A stretch of 64,000 bases of DNA from Cunninghamia lanceolata (taxonomy: Eukaryota > Streptophyta > Pinopsida > Cupressales > Cupressaceae): assembly GCA_027924645.1 (NCBI GenBank), contig BSBN01000888.1, positions 15,259,001-15,323,000 on the forward strand. Direction: 5' to 3'. The notes under the pieces were generated by a model that saw only the letters and a list, made by a program, of their open reading frames with translations, ran no database searches and had not been told where the DNA came from. The number at the start of each line of letters is the position of its first letter. Within the stretch, counting starts at the first letter, position 1. Made by a program: the position numbers and the translations under genes. Positions 33,075 through 44,272 of the stretch are shown one piece after another.

Positions 33075-34948
33075 CCCAAGATCAAGCCCACTTAGCTTTC
33101 TACCCCATTTGCAAAACCTTCAGCAAGTGTTGTGCCTTATGAACCATTCATTATAGAGCCCCTTTAGCTCATCAATTGATAAGTAGGAGGTATTTTTCAT
33201 AGCATGTCAAATTATGATACTTTATTTCACGGTATAACTGCATAGTTTTTGAGTCAAACAGATGACCCATATTTCATGAGTAGTGGTTCACATGAACCCA
33301 TCTCTCATTTTAATGAATGGTCCACTTAGCACTCATTGCATCTAGGTGATGCACACAGGGGTGAAGCATCGGGACATCCCGAGAGGTGACCCATCCCAAT
33401 ACTACTCTGACTCAAGCGCGCTTAACCATGGAGATTACCCCAAGAGCAAGCCCACTTAGCTTGCTGCCCCATTTGCAAAACCTTCAGCAAGTATTGTGCC
33501 TTATGAACCATTCATTATAGAGCCCCTCTAGCTCATCAATTGATAAGTAGGAGGTATTTTCACAGCATGTCAAATTATGATATTTTATTTCAAGGTATAA
33601 CTGCATAGTTTTTGAGTCAAACACATGACCCATATTTCATGAGTAGTGGTTCACATGAACCCATCTCTCATGTTAAGGAATGGTCCACTTAGCATTCATT
33701 GCATCTAGGTGATGCACACATGGGTGAAGCATTAGGACTTCCTGGGAGGACACCCATTACAGTACTACTCTGACTCAAGTGCGCTTAACCAAGTTTACCC
33801 CAAGATCAAGCCAACTTAGCTTCCTACCCCATTTACAAAACCTTCATCAAGTGTTGTACCTTATGAACCATTCACTATAGAGCCCCTTTAGCTCATCAAT
33901 TGATAAGTAGGAGGTATTTTTCACAACGTGTCAAATTATGATATTTTATTTCAAGGTATAACTACAAGGTTTTTGAGTCAAACACATGACCCATATTTCA
34001 TGAGTAGTGGTTCACATGAACCCATCTCTCATGGTAATGAATGGTCCACTTAGCACGCATTTCATCTAGGTGATGCACACAGGGGTGAAGCATCGAGACT
34101 TCCTGGGAGGTCACCCATCTCAGTACTACTCTGAGTCAAGCGCACTTAACCATGGAGTTTTCCCCAAGATCAAGCCCACTTAGCTTGCTGCCCCATTTGC
34201 AAAACCTTCAGCAAGTGGTGTACCTTATGAACCATTCATTATAGATCCCCTTTAGCTCATCAATTGATAAGTAGGAGGTGTTTTTTATAGCATGTCAAAT
34301 TATGATATTTTATTTCAGGGTATAACTATGTAGTTTTTGAGTCAAACACATGACCCATATTTCATGAGTAGTGGTTCACATTAACCCACCTCTCATGTTA
34401 ATGAATGGTCCACTTAGAACTCATTGCATCTAGGTGATGCACACAAGGGTGAAGCATTGGGACTTCCTGAGAGGTCAACCATCCCAGTACTACTCCAACT
34501 CAAGCACACTTAACCATGGAGTTTCCCCCAAGATCAAGCCCACTTAGCTTTCTACCCCATTTGTAAAACCTTCAGCAAGTGTTGTGCCTTATGAACCATT
34601 CATTATAGAGCCCCTTTATCTCATCAATGGATAAGTAGGAGGTATTATTCACAGCATGTCAAATTATGATATTTTATTTTAGGGTATAACTGCATAGTTT
34701 TTGAGTCAAACACATGACCTATATTTCATGAGTAGTGGTTCACATGAACCCATCTCTCATGTTAATGAATGGTCCACTTAGCACTCATTGCATCTAGGTG
34801 ATGCACACAGGGGTGAAACATCAGGACTTCCCAAGAGGTCACCCATCCCAGTACTACTCATACTCAAGTGCACTTAACCATGGAGTTTCCCCCAAGATTA
34901 AGCCCACTTAGCTTGCTACCCCAATTACAAAACCTTCAGCAGGTGTTG

Positions 34949-35011
34949 TGAAATATGGGTCATGTGTTTGACTCAAAAACTATGCAGTTATACCCTAAAA
35001 TAAAATATCAT
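34949..35011 (+). repeat. Inverted terminal piece of the 5S-derived unit
   Basis: 63 bp that are the reverse complement of unit positions corresponding to about 34670-34733 ('ATTTTATTTTAGGGTATAAC' and 'GAGTCAAACACATGACC' read backwards). It makes the right end of the insertion point the opposite way from the array. Confidence 0.85.
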
Positions 35012-35023
35012 GACTTGTAGAAT
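35012..35023. repeat. Right 12-bp flanking repeat of the 5S-derived array (GACTTGTAGAAT)
   Basis: Exact copy of 32437-32448. Confidence 0.75.
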
Positions 35024-35161
35024 CCTAAGCTTGGGGGCTAGTGCAACTCTCAAATCAGCAACATTCTATGGCTTCAACATCTTGGTAAAGAGATTTGTCT
35101 TCTCCATACTTTATCTAGAGTATGAGCATAAGATCATACCCTCACTAAAGTGGGGGCTAAA
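35024..35161 (+). other. Tat-like element 3' end with polypurine tract
   Basis: 'CTAAGCTTGGGGGCTAG' and, just before the LTR, 'AAAGTGGGGGCTAA' (35147-35160). The equivalent in the L4/L5 element is 'AAAGTGGGGTTGAA' at about 56350. Confidence 0.6.
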
Positions 35162-35864
35162 TGTACTATCAGAAATTGTATACCCTTTACAATTTCACAT
35201 TACATTTGGTACTCATTTTGATTTAAATTTGCATCCCTATTTATATTATGCAAATTCCATTGCTTCTATGAGAATCAAGGTTAAATCCTTTGACATGTGG
35301 TCTTTAGATGGCTCAAATCACCAAGATTAGGGTGCCCAACACTACAGTCTTGGAAATTTGGCCCCGATAACTTATATTTTATTGTCAGCCTAATGACTTA
35401 AGTGATGCACCTTGTTAGCCTCAACTTAATTGGGTCGTCAAAAAGTAATTGACATGCATATATAAACAAGCCTTGAACACTCATTTATACCTAATGATTC
35501 TAAATGCTCTTTATGAAGATTCTCTCTAACAAGCTCTCTCTATCTACAATATCTCTTTTTCTACATATTATTAATGTATGTACTAATCCTTGTTGCAGAT
35601 ATTTGTGGAATCTCCTTCCACCTTCATTCTCTCCTTGTGGTGATTTGATAGTGACATCATCCCATCAAGGGTCTCATGTTCATGGTAACTTCTTTCCTTC
35701 ATACTTGTTTACTTTAATCTTTGATTATTTAGATCTGCTTTTGCCTACCTATGGCACACACTCTTGATCTAATCCTTGTTGTTGTGGAAGTGGGAACACT
35801 TACATGGGGGCTTGACTAAGGCAAGATCCTATATAGCAGAACCAATTTCCCTCTTTTATGTGTG
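35162..35864 (+). repeat. Tat-like 3' LTR (copy L3), left part
   Basis: It starts TGTACTATC right after the polypurine tract, has a TATA-like 'GCATATATAAACAAG' near 35457 and matches L1 (5415-5960). It is interrupted by the element at 35865 and resumes at 38555. Confidence 0.65.
35860..35864. repeat. Left TSD GTGTG of the PPR-carrying element
   Basis: GTGTG here equals 38550-38554. The empty-site form 'TTTTATGTGTGTAG' is seen in L2 near 13841. Confidence 0.8.
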
Positions 35865-36309
35865 TGTTGGCCTCATGTTTCCATCGGTCCTCACTAAAGT
35901 TTTCGGAAGTCATCTACCTTGCTAGAGAATAAAAGTAGTTTTGAAACTAGTCTTCACTGCCGACAAGGTTAAGAATAACCACGAAAACACCGATGAAAGA
36001 AGGAATCTGCATGAAACAGTTACAATCTCCAATCACCTTCACATCCAATGCAATTCACCAATATCTACGTGACATAAGCTTCACTAGTGACTAAATCATC
36101 AAAGATGAAGCACTAGTAAATAAAGGTTGCTATTTCAAAGAATATTAAACTCCAAATCTTGATTGTGGCATACTAGTGCAAAGGAGGTAGTTACAATCGA
36201 CTGAGTAAACTTATTTACATGCAAGATATCATTCTTCATAGTTTTAAACTTCATCTCTAGTCGCTATTCATTGCTAGTTGACAGCCTTAAAGAGATATAA
36301 TCTCATTAA

Positions 36310-37700
36310 AGAGATATAATCTCATGGAATGCAACAACTCTAGGATGTGCACAAAATGGATGTGTTGAGAAGGCTATAGAATCTTTTAAGTAAATGAAGG
36401 CGGTAGTTGTACAACTAAGTTCCACAACTTTTACCAACATCCTGGTGACTTGTGAAGCCAAACTCCATAACCTTGCTAACACTCTACCAGCTACACCAAA
36501 ATGGGAGCTTTAGCACAATATTCAAACCTCCATCAAAGCATAAGGATTTGGGATTTTTGTCAGATATTATAGTTCCAAATGTTCTGGCAAACATGTATGC
36601 AAATGGTGGAATCATATACACGATACACATGAACTATTTGACGGCGTATTGCAAAGACTACAGGATGCACATAAACTATTCGATGAAATGCCTCAAAGAT
36701 CTTTGGCTGATATGCTTTATACGTGAGAATTATAGTGCTTCAAAAATTGTTTCACACCGTATAAAAGAATTCATGCCAGAAAACTTTCTTAATCAGTCGA
36801 CTATTCCTATCAGCATATTCCTTGAACCTCCTATGGGTGTAAGTGCTAGTATGGTTTGAAATGCTCTAGTAGACACACATGTAGAATGTAGAAGCATACA
36901 TAGAAGGATGGGCACTAGAATATGAAAGATTTTGAAGGATTTCAATGCAAATGCCTTTGGAAGCGTAAAATCTAATCCTTCATGCCTTCAACCAGCATCT
37001 TTTCTATTGTATGACAAAATGGGAGCATTAATGACATCCATCAAAGCAAAATAGAAAAATGGTTTTTATCAGATGTGGTAGTTGCAAGTGCCTCAGTTGA
37101 TCTATGGAAGAATATGAACTATTTGACAAAATGCCTCAAAGAAATGTGGTCGAATGGAGTACAATGCATACGGTACCTACACAAAATAGATTCATTTTAT
37201 AGAGTTTAAAACAAAAAATTCAAAATAAATTGTGATTGATAGGTGTAATACCAAACTTTTCCAGCATCCTCTTGGCTTATGCTCACAATAATACAAAGAT
37301 TGCAGACTCCACCAAATATTTGTCAACTCCAGGCATGCAATGGTTGTAGGATATTCACAAGATAGTTGTTGAAACTTATTAGCAAAAGTGATTGGTGAAT
37401 GTAAAACCAGATTCTATAGCTATTGCACCATCAAAATAGAGTGAAAGCGAAAGTTTTTGTCAAATATTATAGTTGGAAATGCTTTGTTAGACATGTATAA
37501 AAAAAATGTTGACGCCTAGATAGAGTACATGAATATCTAGACAAAATGGACTCAAAGTAGATATCGTCTCATGGAATGCAATGGCAACAAGATGTGCACA
37601 AAATGGCTTTGTAGAGAAGATTCAAAAGCTTTCAATCAGATGCAGTTGGCAGACATAAAATCACCTCCACCCTTGTGCAAAAATAGCAGCTCCATCAACG
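36310..37700 (+). pseudogene. Degenerate pentatricopeptide-repeat (PPR) gene fragment
   Basis: At least three PPR-type repeats can be read across shifting frames: 'SWNATTLGCAQNGCVEKAIE' near 36334, 'LQDAHKLFDEMPQRSL' near 36650-36705, 'YELFDKMPQRNVVEWSTM' near 37113-37165, 'FLSNIIVGNALLDMYKK' near 37458-37505 and 'VSWNAMATRCAQNGFVEKI' near 37564-37625. The pattern (SWNxMIxGxAQNG, GFLSDxxVxNALxDMYxK, LFDxMPQRNVVxW) is that of plant PLS-class organellar RNA-editing PPR proteins. It has many stops and frameshifts and no start, so it is a dead fragment. No intron is visible, as expected for these mostly intronless genes. Confidence 0.7.
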
Positions 37701-37914
37701 GCACCTTCAACAAACATGGAATAAATGCAAGTTTGCATATTGTATAGTTCTCATTTTTTATGTGTTTGTGTGTGACTCAAGTCATGATTTTGGCTTGTTT
37801 TGTAAATAATTTTCATGATTGAGTTTCTCCTGTTTGAGTCTAGTTTTCTATCTTTAATTGTAAAGTTAGGTTCATCCTAACTCTTTCTTACAAAGTAGTA
37901 ATTTGAAGTGCCTA

Positions 37915-38061
37915 AATTAGGTAGTTACTCTAAGTGACTATCTTTACAAAAGAATGTTAGTTATTCAAAGTTAGTGCACTTATAAAGGTAGTTATACCAA
38001 GTAGTTACAAAAAGTGGTTAAGGTAGTTACCTTAAGTGGTTACTAACCTCACCTATAAATA
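37915..38061 (+). promoter_or_regulatory. LTR promoter: repeated GTAGTTA boxes and TATA box
   Basis: Short boxes (AGGTAGTTAC, GTTAGTTA, AGGTAGTTAT, AAGTAGTTAC, AGTGGTTAAGG, AGGTAGTTACC, AGTGGTTAC) recur over 130 bp, about 20 bp apart, ending at CCTATAAATAC (TATA at 38054). Their complement TAACTACC resembles MYB-type sites known from stress-inducible plant LTR promoters; binding is inference. Confidence 0.5.
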
Positions 38062-38549
38062 CAACATTGTAATTCAATCAAGGGGTTCCACTTTTTCGCA
38101 AGGCATTGTATGAAGGACTCGAATAGTACTATTCAAGCAAGAAAGCAATAGAGAAATGTTTTGAATGTGTGTTCAACTTGATTTCATGTGTTATTATTGG
38201 TATTCATATGTTTCATCAATAATGATCATGTGCTTTCCTTTCAAAGTTGCATTGTGAGAAAGATATTTCGCATCAAGTTTTGGTATCTCTACTTGGATGC
38301 ATGGAACTTAAATTCATAAGTTTAGCTCTTATTTCATCATTAGTGTTTTTTATTTCTTTGTTTTAGTTCTTATATTTCTAGAAAATCCAAATACCCCTAT
38401 CATACAAGGGAGCTACCCCTCTTAAACACAGAGAGGAATCGACATAGACCTGTAATTCTTCAACTATTGTGAGTAGGTTGTTGCTAATCCAAGAGCAAAC
38501 ATAGTTACTCAATAAGATTATTTTAAAGCAACAAATCTATTTACCAACA

Positions 38550-38554
38550 GTGTG
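38550..38554. repeat. Right TSD GTGTG of the PPR-carrying element
   Basis: Exact match to 35860-35864. Confidence 0.8.
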
Positions 38555-39479
38555 TAGATTGCATCTAGGGTTTTCGACATGAAATAGCAACAGGAAGATG
38601 GAAGAATTAGGGATACAAATCATTACTCTAAAATTTAGGCTAAAACCCTAGGACTATAGTGCCCAACATCTGAGTCTGACATTTTTTGCCCTTAATTTCA
38701 ACTACATTGGCTGAAATCTCTGCTCAACCCTGAGCTGATTCTAGTTTCTACATAGAAGTTTTGTAACACCTATAAGTTGTTTGTTTTGTCATTTTGGTCA
38801 TTAGAATCCTAGATCTTTCTATTCTCAAATCAATCTCATCTATTACAATAGAAAGAAAACAAGCCCTAGACCATTTGGATCTCCCTTGAGGACTGTAGAT
38901 AGGTGTACAAGTCATGGTCAACTTGTGTTCTAATGTTGGATAGCAAAGATTGGTCTAGTTGTTGTATAATCGATTAGATCTCTTTTCCAATGGAACAAGT
39001 ACTATGATAAGACAACCAATAAGGTCACAAGTAAATCTATGTCTATAGCACCATGATATGAAAGATCATGATACCATCATGGTAGGTAGGTTACAAGGGT
39101 TGATGTAGATGCAAGATGGTGATGTAGGTTTTGTTATCTTTTTGTTGGAGGTTTATGCCTTTTTTGGACAAAACCCTAGTTTTTAAAGATTTCATCATAT
39201 CTTTCAAATGACGTGGAATTTTTCTATAATTATTTCACTAAAGTTTGTGGATCGTCTATGGAGGATACATAAAAAATCAAGGTTATATCATCAAGTTTGA
39301 GTGAGTTATGACAATTTTATGATTTTCTATAAATCTACTTTTTAGGGTGCAAATCAGTGAATTTTTATTTTATTAAGTTCGAGTGCTATCTTTTTTACTT
39401 TTTGTCTATTTCTATTTTGTATTTGTAAGACTAATGAACACAAGATATTATTCATCATTTTAACAAGTTATGAGAGATA
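38555..39479 (+). repeat. Tat-like LTR copy L3, right part, then unassigned sequence
   Basis: 38580-38665 matches L1 (about 5985-6070: 'GAAGAATTAGGGATA', 'AAAACCCTAGGACTA'). From about 38670 to 39479 similarity to L1 is lost and I see no gene. Confidence 0.45.
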
Positions 39480-39990
39480 TTAGATTTTCTTAATCCCATG
39501 TAATGGAATTAGGAAGTGGTGATGATGGTTCGATGGTGAAAATGACATTGTCATTGAAAAGGTAGGAAATATCAAGGTCTTTCGAAGAGGCATTGATGGC
39601 CCCATCGATGGTAATTTCAATGACATTAGGAGGTTTATCTTGACTTGTAGAGGTAGTATGAGGATCTTTGGTTTCTGAACTAGGAGGCATGTGTCCTAAT
39701 CCAAAATGGTCATGGTTTACCTCTATCAGTATTGGTTCAATAATTCTTTTCTCATGAAGCCCAAGACCTTAACCTTTATATCTCATATTTTCACACATAT
39801 GTGATGGAAAATGATATTTTTTCTTGAGATGGACAACTAGAGATTTTTCATCATCAAATTTATCTTTATAGAGCCAAGAATATAGGGAGTCTTCAATTTG
39901 TTCTTCAACCAAGGTTCCTTTAGAAGAAACATTAATAAACCTAAAATGCTTAGTGTTTGTCTTTTGCATAGAGGAACATTATGGAGGATG
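39480..39990 (-). pseudogene. Tat-like Gypsy fragment between protease and RT (G-patch-like)
   Basis: On the minus strand 'SYLFNDNVIFTIEPSSPLPN' lies at the 3' end and 'GLGLHEKRIIEPILIEVN' followed by 'FGLGHMPPSSE' upstream (about 39765-39680), preceded by 'FRFINVSSKGTLVEEQIEDS' in part. The glycine pattern G-L-G...I-I-E-P-I...G-L-G is the G-patch-like segment seen in Tat elements. A TAG/TAA separates the two open pieces near 39768. No protease or RT is found next to it. Confidence 0.5.
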
Positions 39991-41316
39991 ACCATGAGAC
40001 TTTGGAGATATAGGTAAATGACCTATATGAAAGATGTTAAATGTAGCTCATAATAGTTTCATGTCCTTATAAAGAATACAAGGATTACAATCATGATATT
40101 GGATATGGAAACCCATGACAACCTTTGTGGCATTCTTCCTTATACTAAGGGAACTACTCAACACCATGTATAGGGAATCACAAATCTCTTTAAGGTGGTC
40201 CTCTAGATTTTTATTTGTTACAATGTGCTATAATCAAATGTCATACTCACCTTCACCATTTTAGTTTTATTATATAATTGGTTCATATTTAGGATACCAT
40301 GTGCACGATATGGCATCAATAAATGTTTTACCACACAGCCAAGAATAAGTCCTAAATACCTTGGGTTACTTCTAAAGCAATGTATTTAGAAGCAAATGTG
40401 GCCAAGATGGTTATGCTGATTAACATACTAATTTATCTTATTAAAGTATAATTATGATCAAATAAATGTGTTATGTTCAACTTGGGACTGATAATGTTAA
40501 TCAGAATTGAAAACACTACATTCAATGAAATGCATATAGTTTTGAGTGAAAAATGACATAAGTGACAAAAAGGAACATAAACATAATAAATAATGGTGCT
40601 CTTGATTTACCTTCAATAGAAATTATTAGTTAATATTTCAAAAAAATAATATAATGAATTCATTTTTACCAGATAAGTAGTTTTTATTGGGTTTAAACAC
40701 ACCCAATCAATCCTATTTTGTTGTAATTTTTCAATATTATCCCCCATTGGTAAAATATTGTAAATAATTTGTGTCTAGTTATACTCAATGGCCAATTTCT
40801 CATTATTAGCTTCAATTTATCATAGGTTTCTCTTATTAGTACAAGACTTTATTTTATGTGGATAATCACATAATGATAACTAAATAGTTGGTCATTATTA
40901 TTCATGGCTAAACTTTCTTTTGTACAATTTTTTTTTGGTTTATGGATAAAGCACATGTAATGTATATTATTGAACATTATAAAGGAATTGAATTACAACT
41001 AATATTCCTAATTATGATGTATATGGGATGACAGTAAGGGATATTAGTTTTAATTGAATTCACCTTAATTACACGTAACTATGCATATAATTGAAGGAAT
41101 ATGATAATTGAATTAATTGTATTCATAATGGGGGATAATTATGCTTCATGGTTCCAATTAGAGCGTATTTTGCTCAATTGCACACTTGGTTGAATCTATA
41201 TAGTAACTCAATCCATAATGTGTATAATTTAGGTTATGTACACCTTAAAATTCCAATTGGAGCATATTATACCCAATTGAAGACTTAATTTAGCTAATCT
41301 TATAACTGGATCAATG
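39991..41316. other. AT-rich region without a gene; degenerate ~100-bp repeats at 41130-41321
   Basis: I see no coding or RNA gene. Near the right edge phrases such as 'CCAATTAGAGCGTATTTTGC' / 'CCAATTGGAGCATATTATAC' and 'AATGTGTATAATT' recur about every 100-115 bp and continue after the LTR element at 50292-50375, so this element landed in a short degenerate tandem repeat. Confidence 0.4.
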
Positions 41317-41321
41317 GTGTG
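41317..41321. repeat. Left TSD GTGTG of the 9-kb gag-only element
   Basis: Repeated exactly at 50287-50291. Joining the flanks restores 'AATGGTGTGTATAATTGAG', which parallels the neighbouring repeat unit 'AATGTGTATAATTTAGG'. Confidence 0.85.
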
Positions 41322-43396
41322 TGTTGGCTCCCAAAATAAATGCAACCCAAAACTCTAAAACATTCCTAAATCACCTAGGTCAGGGATTGTTGTTAGGGTG
41401 ATAGGAAGAGGTTTATCAACAAGTTAAGGGGGATTTTAGCCAACTACAGGAGTGGGTATACTCCTCTGTACTTCAGGCTCAACTAGACCTAGGAGGGTAA
41501 TTCCTAGAGGCATAAAATAAAATACCAAGAACAAATATAGCCATACCCAATGTACACTTGACCCCAAGAGTTGTCACTAGATCAAGACAAACTGGTTGCA
41601 TAGGCCTATATATTAAGCTGATTCAATTGTGTCAATGTACATGCATAAGAAAGATGGTTTTTTCCCTGAACAATAGGTGAATGATTTGTTTGATTTTAAA
41701 GAGTGATTGGTCCTTCTCCAATATAGATCAGTGCCTATTCTATTAGGCAACAAAGTCATAGAATGCAAGGAGGAATGGAAGTACACATAAAAGGATTGAT
41801 GGAACTAGACATACATTTACATATATGACTTTTAGATAGGTCTTCATACAATGAACATACTTAATGATCCAAAAGAGAACTATAATGGTTCATATGCAAC
41901 AAAGAAATGGCAAATACAAAGCCTTGTATTAACTTAGATGTTGTCACACATCTCCAAACCTCTGTTACAATCATACCAACAAGTGTGGCAAGGTAAAATA
42001 CATAACTGAGATTACATATTTACCAAAATCACTGCAAATTCCTATGGAAACATTCATTATATTCAAATTTTCTTTACATAACCTTCCCACCCTATGCTGA
42101 ATAAAATCCCTTCACTAACAAACTAGAGAGATTGTGTTTTGATGCCAGAGAAACTCCTTCTAAAGGCTCTCCCAGACCAAATAATTCGCTCAGCGACCAA
42201 CCCTGAAAACATCTAAAAATAATGCCTATATAGAAATCAGCCCCTGGGCATTGGAAAATTTGGTCAACAAGTAACTATGCTACATTAAATGTGGCCCATG
42301 GCCTCTGTAAGAAGATCAGCGGATTTCCTGGGAGCCCATACCCTGCAAATTGATTTTGCATCCTTGAGTTATTGTTTCAACCACCCACTTTGCATTAATG
42401 GTGTTCCCAGAATTGTCAGTGTGTTTCTGTGTGTTTTTTGGGTGATACGCATATCAAGGAAGGCTAGGAAGCTAACCTTTGAAAATTTGGAATTCAGAGG
42501 TTGGGCCTTCCGCCTTGTAGCTTATAGTATCTGGAGAGAGAAGAGAAGAGCCCTAATCCTACCAATATATAGGTATGAAGGCTTCAGGGGCTTGAGCCTC
42601 AGGCCTTCTACCTTCTAGCTTACTCCATGACGTCAAGGCCATCCACTCGGCATCTTCTCGTGGTTCCACAGACCTACCGCGGGCACACTGAAAACATTTC
42701 GCAAAATGGTAGAAATCCATAGAAAAATTATTACCCATTGGGGGTCGGTCATCGGGCCTTTTGCCTTCCATGAAGAAGATGGAAGGAAGGAAGCCTGAAG
42801 TCTGACCTTCAACAGACTTAGTGCTACATTGGTCTCATCACACTTTAGCCTTTGGGCCTTCGCTATTTCGCCTGCTTGGAAGAATAGAGAACATCATCAC
42901 CCCAACCCCCAAAATTGCTATGTATCCTCATTCCATGGTTCTCCATGTTGGTTGTGGGTCCCCCAAAATGCTCTTTAGAATGGCAAAATACCTTAGAAAA
43001 ATACTTGTCGGGGGTTGGTCACCAAGCCTTCCTCCTTCTACCTTCCAAAAGAAAGGAGGAAGGAAGGAACCCTAAAACTCTGAAGTTCGCCACACTTAGA
43101 TGAATTTTAGAGCCTGATTTAAGAGCCGATAAAAGGGAAAGACAAAAGGCATGAACTCTGAACTCTGAAACTCCAACAAAGGTGAAAATACAAGGAAACA
43201 CTTAATTTTTTTTGCTTAGTCATTGTTTGGGATTCCTAACTTGCATTTTCAAAAGGCAAACACATGAAAACCTATGGAAGATATCTCTGATCAGTTATAA
43301 ACTATAGGTTCAAAAATGGAGGTATAAAGTGGGATTCATATGGAATTTGGGAGCAAAATGGGGCATTTTAGGGACTGATTTTTTTAGGTGTCAACA
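41322..43396 (-). repeat. Left LTR of the gag-only element
   Basis: 2075 bp, TGTTGGCTCCC...GGTGTCAACA. It contains a polypyrimidine/polypurine foldback at 43027-43068 (CCTTCCTCCTTC...GGAGGAAGGAAGG). Confidence 0.8.
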
Positions 43397-44272
43397 TTGG
43401 CTCTGGTTGGGGACATGTGGAAAACTTGTCAAAACAAGGATCAATAATATCTCCAAGCAAACCAACACACAAAACACATGAAGGGGCACACACAAAACAT
43501 ATTTACAATAACACGAAGTCAAAAACCTGTATCAAAATTTTGGGACAGTGCAGGCCACCCCTACAAAAAACTTGATGAAGATAATTGCCTCTATCAAAGA
43601 CAAGCCTATTTAAGGAGATGATCTCCCTCAATCCTTTGTTGCACTGATCACCCAACATTAGCAACAAAAGTATTTTCCATGCATGCACATACAAAATACA
43701 AGCATTCATATCACCATGCTGAAGATAGAAAAATTTTCACCAAGGAAAGTTAGCCATAGATAATATGACTCATCATCATGCTGACTCATATAGGATTATT
43801 CACCTTCAAATTCCACGTGAGCATGATGCATTTCTAGGTCTGCATAAATATCAGCATGGAGAACAATATCAAGCTGATAATCATCAAACCTAGGTGTGGT
43901 CTTATGTTGGGCCATGTCATATGACTATTCTAATTATTGTAACTTAACTGCACTATGAATACTAATGTTTTCCTCCATGCCTTAATCAAAGGCATGATTC
44001 AAAGTTAAATCTGCACCATTAGCACATAAATCAGAAATCCAAGTCACTTCAGGTGAAGACTCAAGATCTTCAAATTGCCTCTCTATTTTGGATTCCATGA
44101 CACAGAATGTTGTGTAAAAATTACTGCTAAGAAAATCGTTGATGATTTTCTCCTCTTCACCCTATAGATCAAATACTTGACCCACACTAGAACACCCAGC
44201 CTCAATACTAACAAGCCCAGCCAATGAGCTCAAAAGTATGCTCTCGACATGATCCACATCAATAAGAGATAA

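Larger units (their letters stand above)
32449..35011 (-). mobile_element. Tandem array of seven ~364-bp units with 5S-rRNA-derived modules
   Basis: Units start at 32449, 32814, 33178, 33542, 33902, 34266 and 34630 (365, 364, 364, 360, 364, 364 bp and a last partial one). Each begins 'GATAAGTAGGAGGT' and contains, at about unit position 182-260, a minus-strand segment resembling the 3' two-thirds of plant 5S rRNA: 'AGTAGTACT.GGATGGGTGACC' and 'GTTAAGCGCGCTT', the internal promoter boxes A and C. The 5' third of 5S is not recognisable, so these are not functional 5S genes. The array ends with a 63-bp inverted piece of the unit (34949-35011) and is flanked by a 12-bp direct repeat. There are no LTRs or primer-binding site. 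It may be a satellite inserted as a block, a multimeric 5S-derived SINE-like element, or reintegrated circular DNA. Confidence 0.75.
35865..38549 (+). mobile_element. 2685-bp TG...CA element (probable solo LTR) carrying a PPR gene fragment
   Basis: It begins TGTTGG and ends CCAACA (perfect inverted hexamers), with a perfect 5-bp TSD GTGTG inside a Tat-like LTR whose empty form is known from L2. No primer-binding site, polypurine tract or internal direct LTR repeat is visible, so a single long LTR (solo LTR) fits best. The right part has a clean promoter: TATAAATA at 38054-38061 preceded by repeated GTAGTTA/GTGGTTA boxes (37915-38046). The left 1.8 kb contains PPR-derived sequence. A non-autonomous element without recognisable LTRs is the alternative. 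Confidence 0.65.

Noticed and set aside
32449..35011. Functional 5S rRNA gene cluster
   Set aside because: Only the 3' two-thirds of 5S is recognisable, every unit has changes in conserved stems, and no T-run terminator follows the module.
32449..35011. Cassandra TRIM element
   Set aside because: The 5S-like part would fit, but there is no primer-binding site, polypurine tract or TG...CA LTR boundary, and the unit repeats seven times head to tail.
32449..35011. CRISPR array
   Set aside because: Repeat units are 364 bp, have no spacers and lie in plant nuclear DNA.
5395..38665. L1 and L3 as the two LTRs of one giant element
   Set aside because: They match well over about 650 bp, but L1 lacks its left end, similarity stops near 6070, and L2 lies between; no TSD supports the pairing.
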